This document shows, piece after piece, positions 41,676-50,674 of a DNA stretch of 51,961 bases. Below the pieces are notes generated by a model that had not been told where the DNA came from, made no database searches, and was given only the letters and a program-made list of their open reading frames with translations. The position numbers and the translations under genes were made by a program. Position 1 is the first letter of the stretch. The number at the start of each line of letters is the position of its first letter. This stretch comes from Bacteroidota bacterium (GTDB taxonomy: Bacteria; Bacteroidota; Rhodothermia; Rhodothermales; UBA10348): positions 66,653 through 118,613 of the forward strand of contig JAJCYR010000058.1 in NCBI GenBank assembly GCA_029262775.1. The letters run 5' to 3'.

Positions 41676-43478
41676 TCAGGCCGCCTGTTCGCTGTACTGC
41701 AATTCGTAGAGTCGCCGATACAGCCCATCCAGCCGGAGCAGCTCCTGGTGGCTGCCCCGTTCCCGGATTTCCCCGTGGTGCAGCACCAGAATCTGATCGG
41801 CGTGCTGTACGGTCGAGAGCCTGTGCGCAATGGCGACCGTGGTGCGCCCTTCCATGAGCCGCCGGAGTGCCCGTTGAATGACCTCTTCCGTCTCCGTATC
41901 AACGCTGGAGGTCGCCTCGTCGAGCACCAGAATGCGCGGATCGTGCACGAGTGCCCGCGCGAAGGACACGAGTTGCCGCTGGCCGTGACTGAGCAGCGCC
42001 CCGCGCTCGCGCACTTCGTGGTCGAGACCGCCGGAGAGACGCCCCACGAATGGCCCCGCCCCAATGGTCGCCACCGCCCGCTGGACGGCATGGTCCGTGA
42101 TGTCGGCCTTTCCGAGCATGATGTTTTCCCGAATGGTCCCCGAAAACAGGAACACATCCTGCAGCACGAGTCCGATCTGATCCCGCAGATTCCGGAGCCG
42201 GACATCCCGAATGCTCTTGCCGTCAACGAGGATATCGCCCCCCTGGATGTCGTAAAAACGGAGCAGCAGGCTGATAATCGTCGTCTTTCCCGCACCCGTC
42301 GCGCCCACAATCGCGAGCGACTGGCCGGGCCGAACCGTAAAGCTCACGTCGCGCAGCACCCACTCGGTGCCGCCATCTCCCATGCGCGCATCCACGTCGT
42401 AACTGAACCACACGTTCCGGAATTCAATGCGGCCACTGACCGTTCCGAGCGCAACCGGCTCGCGGGCCTCTGGAATCGAGGCGTCCGTATCGAGCAGATC
42501 AAAAATGCGTTCGGCCCCCGCCATCGCGCTCTGCAGCGTGTTGAACTGGTCCGACAGGTTGCGCATGGGCTCGAAAAACTGACGCGCGTACTGGATGAAG
42601 GCAATCAGCACGCCAATGGTCAGTGTAGAGGTCATGGCCGACAGCCCGCCGTACCAGATCACGAGACCAAGCGCAATCGAAGACACGAGGTCAATGGCTG
42701 GCCAGAAAAGCGCGAAATAGAAGATGGTCCGCACGTGCGCCTTGCGGTGATCGTCGTTGACCGCTTCGAAGCGCCGCATTTCCTCCGCTTCCCGCCCGAA
42801 CAACTGCACAATCCGCATGCCCGATACATGCTCCTGCATGAACGCGTTCAGTCGCGCGACCTGCGCCCGCGTATCGCGGTACGCGTCGCGCACCTTGCGC
42901 TTGAACCAGAACGTGGCATAGAGCATGAGCGGCATCACACTGATCGTCACAAGCGCCAACTGCCAGTTCAGCGAGAACATGAACCAGGCGATGAAAAAGA
43001 TCTTGAACAGATCACCCAGAATGGTCACCAGTCCCGCCGAGAGCACCTGACTCAGACTCTCCACATCGCTCGTGGCCCGCGTAATGAGCCGCCCAATCGG
43101 CTGCCCGTCGAAAAACCGCAGCGACTGCCGCTGGATGTGCCGGTAAACGCGCGTGCGCAGGTCATAAATGGCCTGCTGGCCAATCCACTGCGTGAGGTAG
43201 GCATTCACGAACGATAGCACACTCTCGGCCGCCAGTACGCCAATGAGCAGCAGGATCATGCGCCGTATGCCCTCCACGTCACCAGCCACGATTTCCTGAT
43301 CAATCGTGACCTGCACCAGCTTCGGAATCAGCGGCCCGAGAAACGAGGTGGCCAGCACCGACACCAGCGCCACGCCCACCCAAACCGAATAAGGGCGTAA
43401 ATATTCGACAATTCGCCGAATAATATGCAGGTCCAGCCTGTTTTTTCCGGATTTTATTCGATTGGATGCCTTGCTCAC
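41676..43478 (-). CDS. ABC exporter half-transporter, catalytic-site partner
   Basis: The 600-residue protein fuses six membrane helices (about 25-325) to an ATPase (about 350-595). Walker A GATGAGKTT and Walker B ILVLDEATSSVD with catalytic Glu are intact; the signature is LSHGQRQLVSFARAL rather than LSGGQ. The H-loop is AHRLSTV. Its start overlaps the partner stop by 4 bp. In heterodimeric exporters (TM287/288, BmrCD) the subunit with the intact Walker B carries the altered signature that faces the partner's degenerate site, as here. Substrate could be a drug, lipid or peptide; nothing adjacent decides. Confidence 0.92.
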   Translation of the reverse strand: MSKASNRIKSGKNRLDLHIIRRIVEYLRPYSVWVGVALVSVLATSFLGPLIPKLVQVTIDQEIVAGDVEGIRRMILLLIGVLAAESVLSFVNAYLTQWIGQQAIYDLRTRVYRHIQRQSLRFFDGQPIGRLITRATSDVESLSQVLSAGLVTILGDLFKIFFIAWFMFSLNWQLALVTISVMPLMLYATFWFKRKVRDAYRDTRAQVARLNAFMQEHVSGMRIVQLFGREAEEMRRFEAVNDDHRKAHVRTIFYFALFWPAIDLVSSIALGLVIWYGGLSAMTSTLTIGVLIAFIQYARQFFEPMRNLSDQFNTLQSAMAGAERIFDLLDTDASIPEAREPVALGTVSGRIEFRNVWFSYDVDARMGDGGTEWVLRDVSFTVRPGQSLAIVGATGAGKTTIISLLLRFYDIQGGDILVDGKSIRDVRLRNLRDQIGLVLQDVFLFSGTIRENIMLGKADITDHAVQRAVATIGAGPFVGRLSGGLDHEVRERGALLSHGQRQLVSFARALVHDPRILVLDEATSSVDTETEEVIQRALRRLMEGRTTVAIAHRLSTVQHADQILVLHHGEIRERGSHQELLRLDGLYRRLYELQYSEQAA

Positions 43479-45340
43479 GCCATGGCCTCCAACTCGGCTT
43501 CGAGTTGTTGTTTGCGGCAGAGCGAGGCGTAAAACCCGCCGGCGGCCTCAAGCTCGGCGTGCGTTCCGCGCTCCACAATGCGCCCTCCGTCGAGCACAAG
43601 AATCTGGTCAGCGTCCTGCGCGGCCGATACCCTGTGCGTGACGAGGACCACCGTTCTCTGCCCGTACTGCCGCCTGAGCCGCTCCAGAATGGTACGTTCG
43701 GTCGCCGTGTCGACCGCCGAGAGGGCATCGTCCAGGAGCAGGATCGGGGCCTCGCGGATGAGCGCCCGGGCCAGTGACACGCGCTGCTTCTGGCCGCCTG
43801 AGAGCGTGATGCCGCGCTCTCCCACAAAGGTTTCGTAGTGGTTAGGGAACGTGTCCACGGCACTGGCCAGGTCCGCATCGAGCGATGCCTCCCGGAGCTC
43901 CTCCTCGCCCGCATCCATCCGGCCGAACCGGATGTTGTTGCCCACCGTGTCGCTGAACAGAAAGACATCCTGCGGGACGTATCCGATACCCGAGCGCAGC
44001 ACACCGAGCGGCCACTCGCGCACGTCCCGGCCGTCCACCACGACGCGCCCCGCGACCGGGTCAACGAGCCGTGGAATAAGCTCCATGAGCGTGGTTTTGC
44101 CCGCTCCCGTGCGCCCCACAATGGCCAGCGTTGTACCCGCCCGAACGCGGAACGAGAGGTCCTTGAGCACGTCTTCGTCCGTATCCGGGTAGCGGTAGGA
44201 CACGTTTTCGAACGCAATGTCGCCCTGTACGGCGACCGGGCCATCGGGCGCGCTGCCATCGAGCGCGCTGCCGTCGGGGCCGCTGCCATCCGCAGGCGCT
44301 GGCCCGGCAATCTCGGGCTCCGCATCGAACACATCCCCGAGCCGCTTCATGGATGCCGACGCCCGCTGCACCATCGTGATCACGAACCCCATGGAGGCGA
44401 CCGGCCAGGTCATGAGTGCCACATAGATCATGTACTCGGCAATATTTCCGAGCGTAATGGTACCCTCAATAACGAGGCGTCCGCCCTTCCAGACCACAAA
44501 AATACTCGACAGCCCGACCAGGAATACGAAAACCGGGCGCCACGCCGCCTCGACGCGGGCCAGATCCAGGCTGCGGTCCCGGTAGGCGGCGCTTTCCCTG
44601 TTGAATCGGCCTGCCTCCACCTCCTCGCGGGCGTACGCCTTCACTACCCGGATTCCGGCGAGGGCCTCCTGTACGCGCGACGAGAGCACGGAGTACTGGG
44701 CCTGCAGGGCATCGGAGCGCACGTGCACCATGCGCGCCACCAGAAATACCGAGAGGCCCAGAAATGGCATGGGAATGAGCGCATAGAGCGTCAGCTTCGG
44801 CGAAATCACGAACATTACGGTAAGCGCAGTGCCAATGGTCACGACCGCGCGCGTCGTATACATGATGGCCGGACCAATGTAGCGCCGGACCTGCTCAATG
44901 TCCGACGTGGAGCGCGTAATCAGATCGCCCGTTGGATGCGACATGTAAAAGCCAAAGGACAGCCGCTGCAGGTGGTCGTAGAGCCGGTTGCGAAGATCGA
45001 ATTCAATGTGCCGCGAGGCTACCACCACGGTCTGCCGCATGAGAAACGAAAAAATGCCGCTCATTATGGAGAGACCCACAATTACGAGTCCCATGAAGGC
45101 CAGCGTATAGAAGAGGTCCCAGTAGACCATGCTCTCGACGGGCGTTCCCCGGACGGCCTTCCAGGTCACCACAAACTGGGGTATCGCGTCAATGGCCCGC
45201 CGCACCACGTTGGGCACAATCATGGCAAAAATGGACGATACAACGGCAAACAGCAGCCCAGGAATGAACAGGTGCCGGTACGTCCAGTAGTACGAATTGA
45301 GGCGGCTTAGTGGGCCCATGGGCGTGCCGTTCGGGGTCAT
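43475..45340 (-). CDS. ABC exporter half-transporter, degenerate-site partner
   Basis: The 621-residue protein has six membrane helices (about 15-320) and a C-terminal ATPase with Walker A GRTGAGKTT, signature LSGGQKQRVSLARAL and Walker B ILLLDDALSAVD, where Asp replaces the catalytic Glu. A Gly/Ser/Pro/Asp-rich linker (PADGSGPDGSALDGSAPDG, about residues 372-390) joins the halves, unusual in this family. The ATG at 45340 is the best start; 45319 is possible. It diverges from the SpoIIE phosphatase gene by 117 bp. With the next gene it should form one heterodimer. Confidence 0.9.
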   Translation of the reverse strand: MTPNGTPMGPLSRLNSYYWTYRHLFIPGLLFAVVSSIFAMIVPNVVRRAIDAIPQFVVTWKAVRGTPVESMVYWDLFYTLAFMGLVIVGLSIMSGIFSFLMRQTVVVASRHIEFDLRNRLYDHLQRLSFGFYMSHPTGDLITRSTSDIEQVRRYIGPAIMYTTRAVVTIGTALTVMFVISPKLTLYALIPMPFLGLSVFLVARMVHVRSDALQAQYSVLSSRVQEALAGIRVVKAYAREEVEAGRFNRESAAYRDRSLDLARVEAAWRPVFVFLVGLSSIFVVWKGGRLVIEGTITLGNIAEYMIYVALMTWPVASMGFVITMVQRASASMKRLGDVFDAEPEIAGPAPADGSGPDGSALDGSAPDGPVAVQGDIAFENVSYRYPDTDEDVLKDLSFRVRAGTTLAIVGRTGAGKTTLMELIPRLVDPVAGRVVVDGRDVREWPLGVLRSGIGYVPQDVFLFSDTVGNNIRFGRMDAGEEELREASLDADLASAVDTFPNHYETFVGERGITLSGGQKQRVSLARALIREAPILLLDDALSAVDTATERTILERLRRQYGQRTVVLVTHRVSAAQDADQILVLDGGRIVERGTHAELEAAGGFYASLCRKQQLEAELEAMA

Positions 45341-45457
45341 TTTTCGGGCAAAAGCAGCGTCGTGCGACGAGCCTTGGCGGAGTCGCGGACGGTCAGCGTT
45401 GCACCCGAAACGCACAGGACGTGTCACAGATCCGTGTTCGTGTCGTACATTTCGCCC

Positions 45458-46771
45458 ATGTCCGATCCCATACAACGCCGTCTGGAAGCGCTTGAAAAGG
45501 AAAATCTTCAGTTGCGCCGCGCAGTCGAAGAACTGTCCATATTGAATGAACTGTCGGTCGCCATCAGTTCGTCGCGGGCCACGGAGGACATTATCCAGAC
45601 CATCATCAAGCGCTCCGTCAAGGCCATCAGCACGGAGCAGGGCGTGATAACGCTCGTCGGTGAGGACCAGGCCGATCCCACGCAGACGCTGGTCCGCACC
45701 ATGTCCAGTTCAGGAGATCGGGAGGCCTACTCGCCCGACCAGAATCTGCTCGGCTGGATGTACATGAACCGCCGGGCACTCATTATCAATGATCCCCGGC
45801 ACGATGACCGCTTCAAAGGGGTACGCTGGAGTAATTCAGTCCGGTCCGTACTCGCCGTTCCCATGGTGGTCCATTCGCGACTCATTGGCGTACTGACGCT
45901 TTACAACAAAAAACGGGGCCGGGATTTCAGTGAGGAGGACCAGCGCCTGCTCTCCATCCTGGCCGGACAGTCGGCACAGGTCGTCGAAACAGCACGACTC
46001 TACGAGGAGGAGAAAAAACTGGCGAGCGTGAACCAGGAACTCAGCCTGGCCTTCGACATCCAGTCGCGTCTCCTGCCCTCCGCTGCGCCCGACATTGACG
46101 GGTACGACATCCACGGAATGACCGTACCCGCCCAGAGCGTGGGCGGTGACCTGTTCGACTTCATTGAAACGCTCGATGGAAAGGTAGCCGTTTGCGTAGG
46201 CGACGTGTCCGGCAAGGGGATGCCTGCTGCACTCATGATGTCCAACGTGCAGGCCACGCTGCGCGGACAGGCGCTCTTTCTGGATTCCGCAAAAGGCACC
46301 ATTGAGCGCTCCAACAGGCTGCTGAGCCAGAGCATCAAGCGGGGATCGTTTGTTACCATATTCTACGCCGTGCTCTCGCCCGTTGACCACTCCGTGAACT
46401 ACGTCAACGCGGGGCACAACAAACCCTACGTCATACGGGCCGACGGCACGCTCGAAAAACTCGAAGAGGGCGGTCTTGTAGTGGGCTTCATGGCCTCCCA
46501 TCCCTATCAGGAAACCACGCGTCATCTGGAGAAAGGTGACACGCTGTTCGTATATTCGGACGGCGTGACCGAAGCCATGAACGCAGCACACGACCAGTAC
46601 GACGAAGACCGCCTCGAAGCCCTGCTACCGACGCTTGCCGGACAGTCCGCCGCCGACCTGGTTGGAGCCGTATGGACGGATGTCAAAAAGCATACGGCAG
46701 GTTCGCCGCCCAATGACGATATTACCATGCTCGTTGTCCGCAGAACTCAAGGCCTGGCAAGCAGGCCGTAA
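45458..46771 (+). CDS. GAF-domain PP2C/SpoIIE serine phosphatase
   Basis: The 437-residue cytoplasmic protein has a coiled N-terminus (RRLEALEKENLQLRRAVEEL), a GAF domain (about 35-190) and a SpoIIE/RsbU phosphatase (about 225-430). Metal-binding acidic motifs are GGDLFDFIE, GDVSGKGMPAALMM, YSDGVTEAMN and PPNDDITMLVV. It should dephosphorylate a STAS antagonist in response to a ligand sensed by GAF. The probable substrate is encoded 18 bp downstream. No RsbW-type kinase or sigma factor is in the window, so the pathway output is not visible. Confidence 0.92.
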   Translation: MSDPIQRRLEALEKENLQLRRAVEELSILNELSVAISSSRATEDIIQTIIKRSVKAISTEQGVITLVGEDQADPTQTLVRTMSSSGDREAYSPDQNLLGWMYMNRRALIINDPRHDDRFKGVRWSNSVRSVLAVPMVVHSRLIGVLTLYNKKRGRDFSEEDQRLLSILAGQSAQVVETARLYEEEKKLASVNQELSLAFDIQSRLLPSAAPDIDGYDIHGMTVPAQSVGGDLFDFIETLDGKVAVCVGDVSGKGMPAALMMSNVQATLRGQALFLDSAKGTIERSNRLLSQSIKRGSFVTIFYAVLSPVDHSVNYVNAGHNKPYVIRADGTLEKLEEGGLVVGFMASHPYQETTRHLEKGDTLFVYSDGVTEAMNAAHDQYDEDRLEALLPTLAGQSAADLVGAVWTDVKKHTAGSPPNDDITMLVVRRTQGLASRP

Positions 46772-46789
46772 CTATTCCCAGTATTACCT

Positions 46790-47131
46790 ATGCCGTTCAG
46801 TACCAGCGAAAAATACCAGGCCGTTGTGATCTCCATCTCCGGCAAGTTCCTCGGAAGTATTGAGGGCCCTGCATTCAAGGATAAAATCGAGGAGCTCAAA
46901 GAGGCAGGCAAAACACGCGTCGTGATCGACTTGTCGAAGGCAGACTTCATGGATTCGTCCGGCATTGGTGCCCTCATTGGCGCACTGACATCCATAAAGA
47001 AGGCCGATGGGGATATGAAACTGGCCGGCATGAAGGATCGCATCAAGAATCTTTTCCTTCTCACCCGCCTGCTCGGGTCGGTTTTTGACGACTACGACTC
47101 TGTCGAGGAAGCGGCAAAGTCGCTCGCGTAG
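46790..47131 (+). CDS. STAS-domain anti-sigma factor antagonist
   Basis: The 113-residue protein is a single STAS domain: YQAVVISISGKFLGSIEG, TRVVIDLSKADFMDSSGIGA with the phosphorylatable Ser of DSSGIG, and RLLGSVFDDYDSVEEA at the end. SpoIIAA/RsbV proteins bind an anti-sigma kinase when unphosphorylated. Placement after the SpoIIE phosphatase makes it the likely substrate. Some STAS proteins in this phylum control processes other than sigma factors, so the target stays open. Confidence 0.93.
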   Translation: MPFSTSEKYQAVVISISGKFLGSIEGPAFKDKIEELKEAGKTRVVIDLSKADFMDSSGIGALIGALTSIKKADGDMKLAGMKDRIKNLFLLTRLLGSVFDDYDSVEEAAKSLA

Positions 47132-47223
47132 ACCGACCGCGCCCGTCCTGAAATTTTTTTGCTCGCGGTTTGAAGTGGCACGTAGCCGGGCCGATACCCG
47201 GGTCAGAGAAACCTTTCAGAGTC

Positions 47224-47469
47224 ATGCGTACCGAAGCCGTGGACAGTCTGTCCGTTAAAATTCGATCGTTCCTGCTCAATGCAGGTATTCGTCCCGACCC
47301 CGAACTCTCCAAGTCCGATGCCATTGTTGCCCACTTCCGTGACACGTACGGCGTCGAAATGATGGCCTTCCTGGAACAGGAGTGGGTCAACGAGCAGGTG
47401 GACCGTGACTTCGGAAAAGAGGGCGCTTTCCGCCCGCTGCTGGACAGGGTTCTGGACCACGTGGACTGA
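47224..47469 (+). CDS. Small protein of unknown function after STAS gene
   Basis: The 81-residue acidic soluble product (SVKIRSFLLNAGIRPDPELS, DTYGVEMMAFLEQEWVNEQV) is mostly helical and has no domain I recognise. ATG 47224 follows a 92-bp gap after the STAS gene; the in-frame start at 47170 lacks coding character. It might act in the same signalling unit, but only position suggests this. It ends at a symmetric hairpin shared with the convergent beta-barrel gene. Confidence 0.55.
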   Translation: MRTEAVDSLSVKIRSFLLNAGIRPDPELSKSDAIVAHFRDTYGVEMMAFLEQEWVNEQVDRDFGKEGAFRPLLDRVLDHVD

Positions 47470-47475
47470 CCCCAT

Positions 47476-47496
47476 ATGCGGTTTTCAAAACCGCAT
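47476..47496. terminator. Palindromic hairpin at convergent gene ends
   Basis: Perfect 10-bp arms ATGCGGTTTT and AAAACCGCAT around one C. The minus-strand arm encodes the last Met-Arg-Phe-stop of the beta-barrel protein. T-runs on both strands make it a plausible short bidirectional terminator. Confidence 0.5.
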
Positions 47497-48225
47497 GCCC
47501 ACGCCAATCCGGAAGTTCAGGATATCGGTTTCCGAGCGGTTGACGTCGAATGTGACATTGCCGTTCTCGCGCCGTACGGAGCCTTCCTGCAGGTATTCCG
47601 CGTGACTTCCGAACAGATACCGGGCGCCGAGGTCCACATAGACAGCGTCAGGCCCTGACTCCGTCTCCCGCCCCGTGCCGTCCCACACCTCGAACTGGAC
47701 GCCCGCCCCGAATCCGTAGCTGAGCGCCGTATCGTCGAAATTCGTGCTGCGCGCCACGGTGTTGTCATCATTGCTGTTGAATCCGTCTGAGCGGATGCGC
47801 GTGTCCGTGAAGAGATATTTCAACCCGAACAGGGCATCGGCGTAGGGCCTGAACGCTCCCTCTGCCGGCTGCAGACGGAGGAAAAGGTGACCAAGAAAGA
47901 TATTGTTCGTCGTGATGACGTCCACGCGGACGTCCGGAATCGTGGTAGAAAAGGGCTCGCGGCGCCTTTCCCGACCATAAATCAGAAATCCGAGGTCCAG
48001 GCCGAAAAGGACGGGCGACTCGTTGAGGCCGACCGCACCGTACAGCGATCCGCCGAAGCCCGTGCTTGACAGTTGGTCGCCGAATTCGCCCTGGGGCGAG
48101 CCGACCGTAAACGTCAGCCCCGCTTCGCCGCGCGCGCCCGTACCCGACTGGGCGAGTGCACCGGGAGCGGCACCGAAAAAGGCGATAGCAGAGAGGGCAA
48201 GAACCGGGACATGTAGATACTTCAT
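47485..48225 (-). CDS. Outer-membrane beta-barrel protein
   Basis: The 246-residue product has a signal peptide (1-25, ALAQS). Alternating amphipathic strands follow (GEAGLTFTVGSPQGEF, GGSLYGAVGLNESPVLFGLD, LSYGFGAGVQFEV, VYVDLGARYLFG), ending in the C-terminal Phe of IGVGMRF, the usual signal for BAM-assisted insertion. It looks like an 8-strand OmpA/OmpW-sized barrel. A pore or stability role is likely; specificity is unknown. Its stop codon lies within a terminator-like palindrome. Confidence 0.85.
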   Translation of the reverse strand: MKYLHVPVLALSAIAFFGAAPGALAQSGTGARGEAGLTFTVGSPQGEFGDQLSSTGFGGSLYGAVGLNESPVLFGLDLGFLIYGRERRREPFSTTIPDVRVDVITTNNIFLGHLFLRLQPAEGAFRPYADALFGLKYLFTDTRIRSDGFNSNDDNTVARSTNFDDTALSYGFGAGVQFEVWDGTGRETESGPDAVYVDLGARYLFGSHAEYLQEGSVRRENGNVTFDVNRSETDILNFRIGVGMRF

Positions 48226-48330
48226 GGGCGTCTGGGTGCTGATTTCGCCCGTCTACGATTCAGGTTGAAGAGAGTTGCCGCCGTCAGCGCATGACCACGA
48301 ACTGTTGTCTGATACGACGTGCTCCGGTGT

Positions 48331-49416
48331 CTACAGCGAAATCACGCCCGCTTCGGCCAGAATACCGTCGGTCAGCCACTCGGCCAGTGCCTGCCGGTTG
48401 GCGGGCTTCATGAGGCGTATCTGGTCGCCCTGGTGGCGGATGTTACCCAGTTCCACCAGCACGGCCACGGGAATGGTGTTCTTCAGAATGTACAGGTTGC
48501 GCTGTTCAATGCGCGCATGATACCCGCGCCCCGGCTGGTGCGCAGCGTATTTGGCCCGCATGGTATTCGAGAGGGTGCGGCTCACGGCGTATCCGCCGGG
48601 CGTGGCGTGCACAAAATGGACATCGATCTGCGGCTCCACACGCAGCCCCGTCGCATCGACATGAAAAGCGAGTACGCGCTGCTCACGGGCAGTCGCGCGG
48701 TGCTTCCTGTACAATTCGTTGATCAACTCGGTGCGCGCCTTGAGGCGTTTCAGAGGATTCAGGGCAATGTTGCTGCCGTCAGCGTGCCGCTCGTCCTTGT
48801 CGCCCTTGAGATGCTCTTCGTCGCGGATGCCGTCGTCGTCCTGGATAATGATTTCGACCGTCGCGCCGTGGGCAATGAGTTCGCGCGCCGTGCGCAGCAT
48901 GGTGTCGTAGGCAATCTCGTCCTCATAGACCCGCTTGCCGCGGTACGTGCCGATAGAGCCCGGATCGGGCCCGCCGTGACCCCCAACGAGGTAGTATACA
49001 TTTCCCTCAAGGGCGCTCGATTTGTGCACCACGCGCTCGTACTTCGCGCCGAATATGGAATGGGTAGATGCGCGCGTCCCGCCCGGAAGACGATACGGAA
49101 TATCGGTACGCAGCGATTCGCGGCCGCGGAGCCGGTCTGCGTTGAGTGTCTTGAATTCGGCAACCGACGCGGGCATCGGCTTGATTCCGTTTCGGCGGAG
49201 CAGTGACCAAATGCCTTCGCCCTGGTTCGGGGTTGCCATGGCGTAGTCCGTGGACGAGGCGGTTGTGGCCGACCGGGCTGACGGACCCGATTGAGCCAGG
49301 GTCGTGGGCGCGTGCAGGCTCAGCAGACCTGTCAAGCAGATCAGACTGGCTATGCACGAGCGTGCTGCGTCCAGAAGGGCGGAATTTCGGCAGGAAGCGG
49401 TAGGTTCAAGGCGCAT
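48331..49416 (-). CDS. N-acetylmuramoyl-L-alanine amidase (Amidase_3)
   Basis: The 361-residue product has a signal peptide (hydrophobic residues about 20-41, TTLAQS). A LysM-like stretch (GIWSLLRRNGIKPMPAS, about 68-110) precedes the Zn-amidase (about 140-355): VGGHGGPDPGS with a Zn His, YEDEIAYDTML with Zn Glu, VLAFHVDA with Zn His, and AVLVELGNIRH with catalytic Glu. It cleaves the stem peptide from MurNAc in peptidoglycan, serving wall turnover or daughter-cell separation. The first Zn motif reads HGG where many amidases have HGH. It is a single gene between two convergent or co-directional units. Confidence 0.88.
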   Translation of the reverse strand: MRLEPTASCRNSALLDAARSCIASLICLTGLLSLHAPTTLAQSGPSARSATTASSTDYAMATPNQGEGIWSLLRRNGIKPMPASVAEFKTLNADRLRGRESLRTDIPYRLPGGTRASTHSIFGAKYERVVHKSSALEGNVYYLVGGHGGPDPGSIGTYRGKRVYEDEIAYDTMLRTARELIAHGATVEIIIQDDDGIRDEEHLKGDKDERHADGSNIALNPLKRLKARTELINELYRKHRATAREQRVLAFHVDATGLRVEPQIDVHFVHATPGGYAVSRTLSNTMRAKYAAHQPGRGYHARIEQRNLYILKNTIPVAVLVELGNIRHQGDQIRLMKPANRQALAEWLTDGILAEAGVISL

Positions 49417-49467
49417 CGGAGAACGGAGGCTGTTTATTCTCCTTCTTTCGGCAATATTCTGGCATAC

Positions 49468-50670
49468 TTAAAAGCGTGTTGAAAAAATGCCTGGGCCTGT
49501 CAACAGGCCGTGCATGGTGAAGCGGCGCACAAAAATGTCGCGAATGACGGGAAGCGTGAGGGCGTGGATGAGGGCGCGGCGGGCGGCCGCCCCGCCGGAA
49601 GAGCAGGGAGCTCCCATCCACATGTTGAACTCGGCCCGGCGCGCGGCCGCCCGAAAGCGACGCGCCTGGACGTACGATTGGTGGCGCGCCTGTTGCGGCC
49701 ACACTGGCTGCCCACTTGGCCGCAGGTGCGCTACAAGGGCTTCGGCCTCGAGCCACCCGAGGTTCATACCCTGCCCGCCGATGGGGCTCAGGACGTGCGC
49801 GGCATCGCCGAGGAGCACCATGCGGCCGCGCGCCATGGGCACGGCCTCCCGGCGCTCAACCCCAAAGGCCGACACCATGCTGCAGGCGCGGGCCGGGAGC
49901 CGGAGGCCGGTGCGCTCGTGGACCGTCTGGACCAGGCGATTGGTGTTCGATTGTTCGGAGTCGGCGGGTAAACTGCTCTGCTCAAATGCTCGCTCGTCAC
50001 CAGAAGCGGGCCGCCCGCTTCCGGTTGGAAGCCGCACCACCCACCGCCGCGTGCCGCCCGGCAGCGGAAACGACTCGACCAGCCCCTCGTTGCCGAGCAT
50101 GATGACCGCTGCGTGCCGCCCCATTTCCGGGCGCACCGTATCCGGGAAGTCGCCCATCAGATACGGAATTCCGTAGCCACGTCCTTCCCACCGGGCGCCC
50201 ATGGCGCTTCGGACAAGGGACCGCTGGCCGTCGCATCCGATGAGCAGGTCGACGCGCGTGCCGCACACGTCCACGCCCGAGCCCGTGTCCTGAAGCGCGG
50301 TCACTTCCGTGCCGAGCTGCAGCGCGTCCGGGTCGGCAGCCACGAGGGCCGCCTGCAGCAGGGCTTCGGTCTCGTGCTGCGGCAGCGAGACGAGTTGTCC
50401 GTCGAGGCGCGTCATGTCGAGCGTTCCGACCAGGCGCCCGTTCCACCAGGCCTGCCCCTCACGAATGGGCTGTGCGCGCTCGCCGAGCGCCTCGCCGAGT
50501 CCCGCCCGGATGAGCAGCTGCCAGGCCGGCGGATGAATGCCGATGGACCGGCTGTGCTCTCGAAGACCGGTTCGGCGGTCCCAGATGCGCACCCGGTGCC
50601 CTTCCTGCAAGAGGCGCAGCGCTGCATACATGCCGACGGGGCCAGCGCCTACGATGCCTATGGTCGCCAC
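49468..50670 (-). CDS. FAD-dependent aromatic hydroxylase of the polyketide operon
   Basis: The 400-residue enzyme fits the PHBH/UbiH monooxygenase class: Rossmann motif IGIVGAGPVGMYAALRLL, DLLIGCDGQRSLVR, and the FAD-ribityl motif GDAAHVLSPIGGQGMNLG. The start is GTG at 50670, at the Rossmann strand and 4 bp after the methyltransferase stop; the longer frame is the antisense of real genes. In the functionally similar srs operon of Streptomyces griseus a flavoprotein hydroxylates the alkylresorcinol made by a type III polyketide synthase, giving quinones. The same role is inferred here. Confidence 0.88.
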   Translation of the reverse strand: MATIGIVGAGPVGMYAALRLLQEGHRVRIWDRRTGLREHSRSIGIHPPAWQLLIRAGLGEALGERAQPIREGQAWWNGRLVGTLDMTRLDGQLVSLPQHETEALLQAALVAADPDALQLGTEVTALQDTGSGVDVCGTRVDLLIGCDGQRSLVRSAMGARWEGRGYGIPYLMGDFPDTVRPEMGRHAAVIMLGNEGLVESFPLPGGTRRWVVRLPTGSGRPASGDERAFEQSSLPADSEQSNTNRLVQTVHERTGLRLPARACSMVSAFGVERREAVPMARGRMVLLGDAAHVLSPIGGQGMNLGWLEAEALVAHLRPSGQPVWPQQARHQSYVQARRFRAAARRAEFNMWMGAPCSSGGAAARRALIHALTLPVIRDIFVRRFTMHGLLTGPGIFSTRF

Positions 50671-50674
50671 AGCG

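Noticed and set aside
41748..45310. Two 490-codon plus-strand frames opposite the ABC exporters
   Set aside because: Both are shadows of exporter genes with complete ATPase motifs; no domain character of their own.
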